Notes under the pieces: generated by a model
Databases searched by the model: none
Seen by the model: the letters and a program-made list of their open reading frames with translations, nothing else
What the model was told of the DNA's origin: nothing
Source: Candidatus Adiutrix sp.
GTDB taxonomy: Bacteria > Desulfobacterota > Desulfarculia > Adiutricales > Adiutricaceae
Direction: 5' to 3'
Assembly (NCBI GenBank): GCA_031273445.1
Contig: JAISRV010000066.1
Coordinates: 1 to 10,318, forward strand
Length of the DNA stretch: 10,318 bases
Translations under genes and position numbers: made by a program
Shown: positions 6,200-10,318 of the stretch, one piece after another
Layout: every line of letters starts with the position of its first letter
Numbering within the stretch: the first letter of the stretch is position 1

Positions 6200-8203
6200 A
6201 TGGCCGTCCCTTCGTTCAACCGTAAAGATCAGGCTTCCGTCAACACTATGCGCCTTCTGGCCGCCGATATGGTGGAGAAAGCCAAAAGCGGCCATCCCGG
6301 GCTGCCCCTGGGGGCGGCGCCTATGGCCTACGTTCTTCTGGCCCATTTTTTGAAGCACAACCCCCAGGACCCGCTGTGGCCGGACCGGGACCGCTTTATT
6401 CTGTCGGCCGGTCACGGCTCCGCCCTATTGTATGCCTGGCTGCATCTGAGCGGCTATGGCTTGACCATAGACGACCTTAAAAATTTCCGCCAGTGGGGCA
6501 GCCTGACGCCGGGCCACCCCGAATTCGGCCGCACCCCGGGCGTGGACGCCTCCACCGGCCCCCTGGGTCACGGCTTCGCCATGGGCGTGGGCATGGCCAT
6601 AGCCGGGAAAATGATGGCGGAACAGTTCAACCGCCCTGATTTCAAGATCTTTGACCACCGTGTCTATGCCCTGGTCTCCGACGGCGACCTGATGGAAGGG
6701 GTGACCGCGGAAGCCGCCTCCCTGGCCGGAACCCTGACCCTCGACAACCTAATTTATTTGTATGACGACAACAAAATAAGCATCGAAGGCCGCACAGACC
6801 TTGCTTTCAGCGAAGACGTGCGGGGCCGTTTTCTGGCTTACGGCTGGCAGGTCATCGTGGTCGCCGAAGGCGAAGACCTGGGCTCCATCCATACGGCCAT
6901 TGAAAACGCGCGCGCGGAGGCCGAGCGCCCCAGCCTGATTATGGTCAAAACTAAAATCGGCGCCGGCAGCCCCAGGGAAGACAGCTCCAGCGCCCACGGC
7001 GAGCCCCTGGGCGAAGAGGGCCTCCGGGCCACCCGCAAATTCTACGGCTATCCCGAGGATCAGTCTTTTACAGTGGACCCGCGGGTTTACGCCAACTTTC
7101 AGGCTTTGTCGGAGGCGCCTCTCAAGGCTTACGCGGCCTGGACGGAAAAGATGAAGGCCTATGAAAAGGCCTGGCCCGCGGAGGCCGAGGAATTGAAGCG
7201 TCGGCTTGGCGGCGAACTGCCCGGGGGCTGGGAAAAGGCTCTGCCCGGCTTCGCCAAAGACAAGCCTGTGGCCACGCGCATCGCCTCCGGCTTGGTCTTG
7301 AACGCCCTGGCCGCGGTTTTGCCTGAAATGACCGGAGGCAGCGCGGACCTGAGCCCCTCCAACAAGACCAGGATTGAAGATTCGTCCTCCTTCGCCGCCC
7401 TCAACCGGGGCGGGCGAAACATCCATTTCGGGGTGCGCGAGGCGGCCATGGGCGCTGCCGTGGGCGGGCTGGCCCTTTCCGGCGGCTTTCTGCCCTACGG
7501 GGCCACGTTCCTGGTTTTTTCCGATTTCGCCCGCCCGGCCCTGCGTCTGGCCGCGCTGATGAAATTGCGGGCCGTCTTCATCTTCACCCATGACAGCGTG
7601 GGCGTGGGCGAAGACGGGCCCACCCATCAGCCGGTGGAACATCTGGCCGCTCTGCGCGCCATTCCCGGTCTGACCGTCATCCGCCCGGCCGACGCCTATG
7701 AAACCGCCGCCGCCTGGAAGGTCGCCTGCGGGCGCCGCGGCCCCACCGTCCTGGCCCTGTCGCGCCAGAACCTGCCGGTGCTGCACCCTGACGAGTTCCC
7801 CTCCGTCGCCCTGGGCGCGCCGCGCGGCGGCTATATCCTGTCGGAAGCCGCGGGGGGGGCTCCGGAAATGATCATCATCGCCTCCGGTTCCGAGGTCTCC
7901 CCGTCGCTGGAGGCGCAGAAAATTATGGCCGGCCGGGGGCGGGCCGTGCGCGTGGTCTCCATGCCGTCATGGGAGCTGTTCGAGGCGCAGGAGGCCGGCT
8001 ATAAAGAGGCCGTGTTGCCGGCAGGCCTGACTAAAAGGCTGTCGGTGGAGGCTGGGCTGGCTCTTGGCTGGGGGCGCTATACCGGCGCGGCGGGAAAATC
8101 TCTTTCCATAGAGGATTTCGGTCATTCCGCCCCGGCGGACCGGATCTTCCGCGAACTCGGCTTCACTCCCGACAACATCGCGCGCCTGCTGGAAGATTTA
8201 TAG
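6200..8203 (+). CDS. tkt: Transketolase
   Basis: Transketolase moves two-carbon ketol units between sugar phosphates in the non-oxidative pentose phosphate pathway, using thiamine diphosphate and a divalent metal. At 667 residues it matches the usual full length (E. coli about 663). Visible landmarks are SGHPG with His32, GHGS with His72, GHPE with His106, the ThDP/metal motif SDGDLMEG (160-167) through Asn191 (DDNK), AHGEPLG with His266, GVREAAMGA with the catalytic Glu414, and [16 protein letters not shown] (463-478) with His464 and His476. Domain order is PP, Pyr and C-terminal domain. The ATG at 6200 has AAGAGG six bases upstream. The gene stands alone, with no pentose phosphate partner in the window. 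The possible -10 box TATTAT (6121-6126) has no good -35. Confidence 0.98.
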   Translation: MAVPSFNRKDQASVNTMRLLAADMVEKAKSGHPGLPLGAAPMAYVLLAHFLKHNPQDPLWPDRDRFILSAGHGSALLYAWLHLSGYGLTIDDLKNFRQWGSLTPGHPEFGRTPGVDASTGPLGHGFAMGVGMAIAGKMMAEQFNRPDFKIFDHRVYALVSDGDLMEGVTAEAASLAGTLTLDNLIYLYDDNKISIEGRTDLAFSEDVRGRFLAYGWQVIVVAEGEDLGSIHTAIENARAEAERPSLIMVKTKIGAGSPREDSSSAHGEPLGEEGLRATRKFYGYPEDQSFTVDPRVYANFQALSEAPLKAYAAWTEKMKAYEKAWPAEAEELKRRLGGELPGGWEKALPGFAKDKPVATRIASGLVLNALAAVLPEMTGGSADLSPSNKTRIEDSSSFAALNRGGRNIHFGVREAAMGAAVGGLALSGGFLPYGATFLVFSDFARPALRLAALMKLRAVFIFTHDSVGVGEDGPTHQPVEHLAALRAIPGLTVIRPADAYETAAAWKVACGRRGPTVLALSRQNLPVLHPDEFPSVALGAPRGGYILSEAAGGAPEMIIIASGSEVSPSLEAQKIMAGRGRAVRVVSMPSWELFEAQEAGYKEAVLPAGLTKRLSVEAGLALGWGRYTGAAGKSLSIEDFGHSAPADRIFRELGFTPDNIARLLEDL

Positions 8204-8227
8204 CCCCGGCCGGTCAACCCGGCGGGG

Positions 8228-8264
8228 CCTCGGCGGCGAAATCATGCCTGGTTAGCCGCCGGGG
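8228..8264. terminator. Hairpin between the convergent tkt and B3/4 genes
   Basis: CCTCGGCGGC (8228-8237) pairs with GCCGCCGGGG (8255-8264) over ten positions, with one G-T wobble and a 17-base loop. It sits in the 79-base gap between two convergent genes, where a shared terminator is expected. There is no T-run directly after it on the plus strand (CGATAAAATT follows), so any terminator function would be weak or Rho-assisted. Confidence 0.4.
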
Positions 8265-8282
8265 CGATAAAATTCGTCGGCT

Positions 8283-8993
8283 TTAAAATTCGAATTCCGG
8301 CCTCTCCGGGCTCAGGAAATGAACGGCGGTCTCGGCGCCGGCGAAGCGGCGCAAGAGGGCGGCTGTTTTTTCCGCCGCTTCCTCCATGTCGGCCCGGGTC
8401 AGGGCCGGCTGCATGACGTCGATGTTGATGGCCGCGTCTGTGGTGGTCGGTTCAAGCTTGCTGACGTCGCCGTTTTTCCAGCACCAGGCCCGGCAGAAAA
8501 CTTCCCTGGAGGCCGTATCCAGGTAGATGACTTCCCGGGGCTGAGGGTGTTCCCGGGTTCCGGGCTGGCCCAGCGGAGTGTAATTTTCGTCCCCGGCGGC
8601 CAGGGTCAGGCGCAAATCGCCTTTGACCACGGCCAGATCGTCCCCGCCGCAGGAAATAAGCTGATCCAGGCTGATATAGTTGAAAATGGCGACCAGGGTG
8701 TTGACATAGGGCAGGTTTTTGCCGCCGCGCACCCGTTTGATCATGTTTATGACCGAGGGCAGGTGTTTTTTGGGGTTGATGTTCAGGGCGCGGAAGGTCT
8801 CGGACCATATCTTCAGGCGCGGGTGGTCCAGGTAATCGGCGAATTCGTCGCCGCGCGTTTTTTCCTCGGCGCCGCGCAGAAGGGCCAGCAGTTCGGGGTG
8901 TTCGCCCTGGTTGTTTATGTTTCTGGCCACCACCACGGCCCGGCGGAAGCCGGGGAACTGTTCAAAAATCCTGGGATCGACGGAATCACGCAT
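8283..8993 (-). CDS. Solo B3/4 domain protein (PheRS beta-subunit editing-domain-like)
   Basis: This 236-residue protein resembles the stand-alone B3/4 family (COG3382-like) related to the editing domain of phenylalanyl-tRNA synthetase beta. In PheRS, that domain hydrolyses Tyr-tRNA(Phe); the job of the solo proteins is not settled. Landmarks are INPKKHLPSVINMIKRV (71-87), NLPYVNTLVAIFNYIS (93-108), GGDDLAVVKGDLRLT (116-130), REVIYLDT (153-160) and CRAWCWKNGDVSKL (167-180) followed by Thr-rich TTT. The last block is the usual REVVW...RxWNW pattern of the family. I place the start at 8993, with AAGGAG about ten bases upstream. The frame stays open to 9743, but that extension lies antisense to the toxin-antitoxin genes and is low-complexity. 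The gene converges on tkt and is divergent from the TA pair. Editing of mischarged tRNA is inference. Confidence 0.82.
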   Translation of the reverse strand: MRDSVDPRIFEQFPGFRRAVVVARNINNQGEHPELLALLRGAEEKTRGDEFADYLDHPRLKIWSETFRALNINPKKHLPSVINMIKRVRGGKNLPYVNTLVAIFNYISLDQLISCGGDDLAVVKGDLRLTLAAGDENYTPLGQPGTREHPQPREVIYLDTASREVFCRAWCWKNGDVSKLEPTTTDAAINIDVMQPALTRADMEEAAEKTAALLRRFAGAETAVHFLSPERPEFEF

Positions 8994-9062
8994 GTTTCGG
9001 AATCTCCTTGGCCTGGCTGTGGATTGATCAGGGCGCTTGGCCCGTTCGGAATAGACCGTCCT

Positions 9063-9092
9063 ATGATAACAGCCTCGTGGGGGGCGAGTAAA
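9063..9092 (-). promoter_or_regulatory. Possible promoter of the B3/4 gene
   Basis: On the minus strand TTTACT (9092-9087, four of six matching TTGACA), an 18-base spacer and TATCAT (9068-9063, five of six matching TATAAT) lie about 70 bases before the B3/4 start codon. The arrangement is plausible but unremarkable in strength. Confidence 0.35.
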
Positions 9093-9140
9093 GCCCGGCC
9101 TTTCATCCGTCAACCGGGGTTGATTGACAAGCCCTAAAAT

Positions 9141-9173
9141 TTGAGCTGCCCTGGTATTAAAAAGTATTACCAG
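9141..9173 (+). promoter_or_regulatory. Promoter/operator region of the toxin-antitoxin pair
   Basis: The inverted repeat CTGGTA (9151-9156) and TACCAG (9168-9173), extended inward by TTA/TAT across a mismatch, sits 23 bases before the antitoxin start. A weak promoter, TTGAGC (9141-9146), 18 bases, TATTAC (9165-9170), would place its -10 box inside the right arm. RHH antitoxins commonly repress their own promoter through such palindromes, so this is the likely operator. Spacing and box quality are modest. Confidence 0.5.
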
Positions 9174-9195
9174 TCGCTGCTCTGGGAGATATGAC

Positions 9196-9483
9196 ATGAC
9201 CGTCGCCGCTAAACCAATTTCCGTCAAACTGGATATCTCCGCCCGGGCTCGCCTGGACGACCTGGCCGCCGCCCGCCGTCGCTCAGTCCACTGGCTGATG
9301 CGGGAAGCCGTCGAACAATATATAGCCCGCGAGGAGAAGCGGGAGGAGATCAAGAGGGCCGCCGTCCGAGCCTGGGAGGAATACCGGGCCGCCGGCCTCC
9401 GCCTCTCCTTTGAAGAGACCGATCGCTGGCTGGCCGACCTGGAGGAAGGCCGCGACACGGAGCCCCCGGCATGCCGCGTCTGA
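9196..9483 (+). CDS. Ribbon-helix-helix (CopG-type) antitoxin
   Basis: This 95-residue protein starts with a short strand (KPISVKLD, residues 6-13) and two helices (about 15-26 and 30-46, ending REAVEQYIAREEKREE). This is the compact RHH DNA-binding fold seen in CopG and ParD antitoxins. The C-terminal half (about 47-88) is charged and helical, and is the part expected to wrap the toxin. GGGAG lies seven bases before the ATG at 9196. Its last 13 bases overlap the toxin start, so the two are probably translated together. It would neutralise the downstream ParE/RelE toxin and repress the operon through the inverted repeat upstream. The exact antitoxin family is not resolved from sequence alone. 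Confidence 0.85.
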   Translation: MTVAAKPISVKLDISARARLDDLAAARRRSVHWLMREAVEQYIAREEKREEIKRAAVRAWEEYRAAGLRLSFEETDRWLADLEEGRDTEPPACRV

Positions 9484-9761
9484 TTTGGTCGCCCTCGGCC
9501 CTCCTGGACATCCAGCGTCTCTATCGCTTTCTGGCCGCCAATGATCCTTCGGCGGCCCAAAAAGCGGCGGGAGCCATTCGTCGCGGCATTCAAATTCTGG
9601 CTCGCCAGCCCGAAGTCGGTCGCCCCTTCGAAGGCCTCGACCCGGAATATCGCGAGTGGCTCCTCAGCTTCGGCGCCGGCGGCTACATGGACCTCTATCG
9701 CTACGACGGCTCGACGGCCGTCATTCTGGCCATCCGCCATCAAAAAGAAGCGGACTATTAA
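9471..9761 (+). CDS. ParE/RelE-superfamily toxin
   Basis: This 96-residue protein shows the RelE/ParE toxin pattern: WSPSALLDIQRLYRFL (6-21) as strand then amphipathic helix, NDPSAAQKAAGAI (24-36) as second helix, ILARQPEVGRPFEGL (42-56) with the family's P..GRP turn, and a C-terminal sheet ending YRYDGSTAVILAIRHQKEADY (76-96). The terminal IRHQKE(A)DY resembles the H.R....Y end of ParE toxins. ParE toxins poison DNA gyrase; RelE toxins cut mRNA. Sequence alone suggests ParE more than RelE, because the catalytic Lys/Arg/Tyr set of RelE is not clearly present. It overlaps the antitoxin by 13 bases. Length is normal, with no sign of decay. Confidence 0.85.
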   Translation: MPRLIWSPSALLDIQRLYRFLAANDPSAAQKAAGAIRRGIQILARQPEVGRPFEGLDPEYREWLLSFGAGGYMDLYRYDGSTAVILAIRHQKEADY

Positions 9762-9866
9762 AGGCTTATCCGGTTTTTCGGATCATGTCACGCTTTATTG
9801 GAAATTTTGTAATAATTAAAATAAGTTAATAAATTAATGCCCCTGCTGCGCTCTTCATTTACGCTC

Positions 9867-9895
9867 TTGACTTTTTCCCGGATGAGTGCAAAATA
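9867..9895 (+). promoter_or_regulatory. Possible hisS promoter
   Basis: TTGACT (9867-9872, five of six matching the -35 consensus) is followed 16 bases later by CAAAAT (9889-9894) within an A-rich run, about 60 bases before the hisS start codon. The -10 box is only four of six. I saw no T-box or other riboswitch in the 192 bases ahead of hisS. Confidence 0.45.
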
Positions 9896-9953
9896 AATAG
9901 TTTGAGGAGCGGCCCGCCTCGTTTTCTCTTTTTCCCGTGTTTGAGGTTATGAC

Positions 9954-10318
9954 ATGCGCCCTTTTACGGCCATAAAAGGCTTTAAAGACATCATGCCCGC
10001 CGAGGCCCCGCTTTGGCGCGCCGTCGAAGAAGCGGCTCGCGAGACGGCCCGCCGTTATGATTTCAGGGAGCTTAGGGCGCCTATCGCCGAGCGGACGGAG
10101 ATTTTCGCGCGTAGCCTGGGCGAGGCCACGGATATCGTGGAAAAGGAAATGTACAGCTTCGTCGAGAAGGGCGGGGAAAAGATCACCCTGCGGCCGGAAG
10201 CCACCGCCGGCATGGTGCGGGCCGTGATCGAACATAACCTGACCGAGGGCGGCCGGCCGGCCAGGCTGTTCTGCCTCGGCCCCATGTTCCGTTATGAGCG
10301 GCCCCAGAAGGGCCGCCA
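9954..10318 (+). CDS. hisS: Histidyl-tRNA synthetase, N-terminal fragment (runs off right edge)
   Basis: The first 121 codons are present; the frame is still open at the window end. HisRS charges tRNA(His) and is a class II synthetase. Landmarks are AIKGFKDIMP (6-15), motif 1 region around YDFRELRAPIAERTEIFARSLG (35-56) leading to VVEKEMYSF-like IVEKEMYSF (61-69), LRPEATAGMVRA (79-90) and the motif 2 start FRYERPQKGR (112-121). These are the class II HisRS motifs, closely like E. coli HisRS in order. GAGG lies seven bases before the ATG at 9954. The catalytic HisA motif and anticodon-binding domain would lie beyond the edge. It follows the TA pair by 192 bases, so it likely has its own promoter. 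Confidence 0.94.
   Translation, partial: MRPFTAIKGFKDIMPAEAPLWRAVEEAARETARRYDFRELRAPIAERTEIFARSLGEATDIVEKEMYSFVEKGGEKITLRPEATAGMVRAVIEHNLTEGGRPARLFCLGPMFRYERPQKGR

Noticed and set aside
6749..7786. 345-residue minus-strand frame inside tkt
   Set aside because: Fully antisense to a transketolase with all active-site motifs; Gly/Ala-rich shadow frame.
8994..9743. Upstream extension of the B3/4 frame to 9743
   Set aside because: It runs antisense to the RHH antitoxin and ParE toxin, is Ser/Arg-rich low complexity, and a start with ribosome site exists at 8993.
9762..9953. T-box or other riboswitch ahead of hisS
   Set aside because: The 192-base gap is AT-rich and lacks a T-box core or a terminator/antiterminator pair that I can recognise.

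Overview
The window is about 10.3 kb of GC-rich bacterial DNA with short, gene-tight intervals. The genes are housekeeping: the start of a division and cell-wall (dcw) cluster, a large hybrid sensor kinase, transketolase, a solo B3/4 domain protein, a type II toxin-antitoxin pair and the start of hisS. FtsL, FtsI, an MraZ-type regulator and a multi-PAS hybrid kinase suggest a Gram-negative, proteobacteria- or Desulfobacterota-like organism. That placement is an impression from gene content and style; no phylogenetic marker was compared.

Left part (1-2254, minus strand): mraZ, rsmH, ftsL and the first 67 codons of ftsI form a tight operon read toward the left edge. Joints are TAATG (mraZ/rsmH), a 9-base gap (rsmH/ftsL) and ATGA (ftsL/ftsI). 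Upstream lie a good promoter (TTGACA, 17 bases, TAAAGT) and a run of AGTGG repeats at about 10-base spacing, which looks like an MraZ autoregulatory operator.

Non-coding 2255-3016: the mraZ control region, then a two-copy 68-base repeat rich in hairpins, then AT-rich DNA with a 12-base palindrome and an 11-base direct repeat just ahead of the kinase gene.

Centre (3017-8203, plus strand): a soluble 963-residue hybrid histidine kinase (three PAS-like domains, HisKA, HATPase, two receivers, no Hpt), a 291-base gap with hairpins, and a full-length transketolase.

Right part: a 236-residue solo B3/4 domain protein on the minus strand, convergent with tkt; a divergent RHH antitoxin and ParE/RelE toxin pair with an inverted repeat over its start region; and the first 121 codons of hisS running off the right edge.

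I see no insertion sequence, CRISPR array, tRNA, rRNA or phage gene, and no clearly new multi-gene system. The points most worth a second look are the MraZ operator, the hairpin repeat pair with a shared 10-mer elsewhere, the operator-like sites ahead of the kinase and the TA pair, and the solo B3/4 editing-type domain near hisS.
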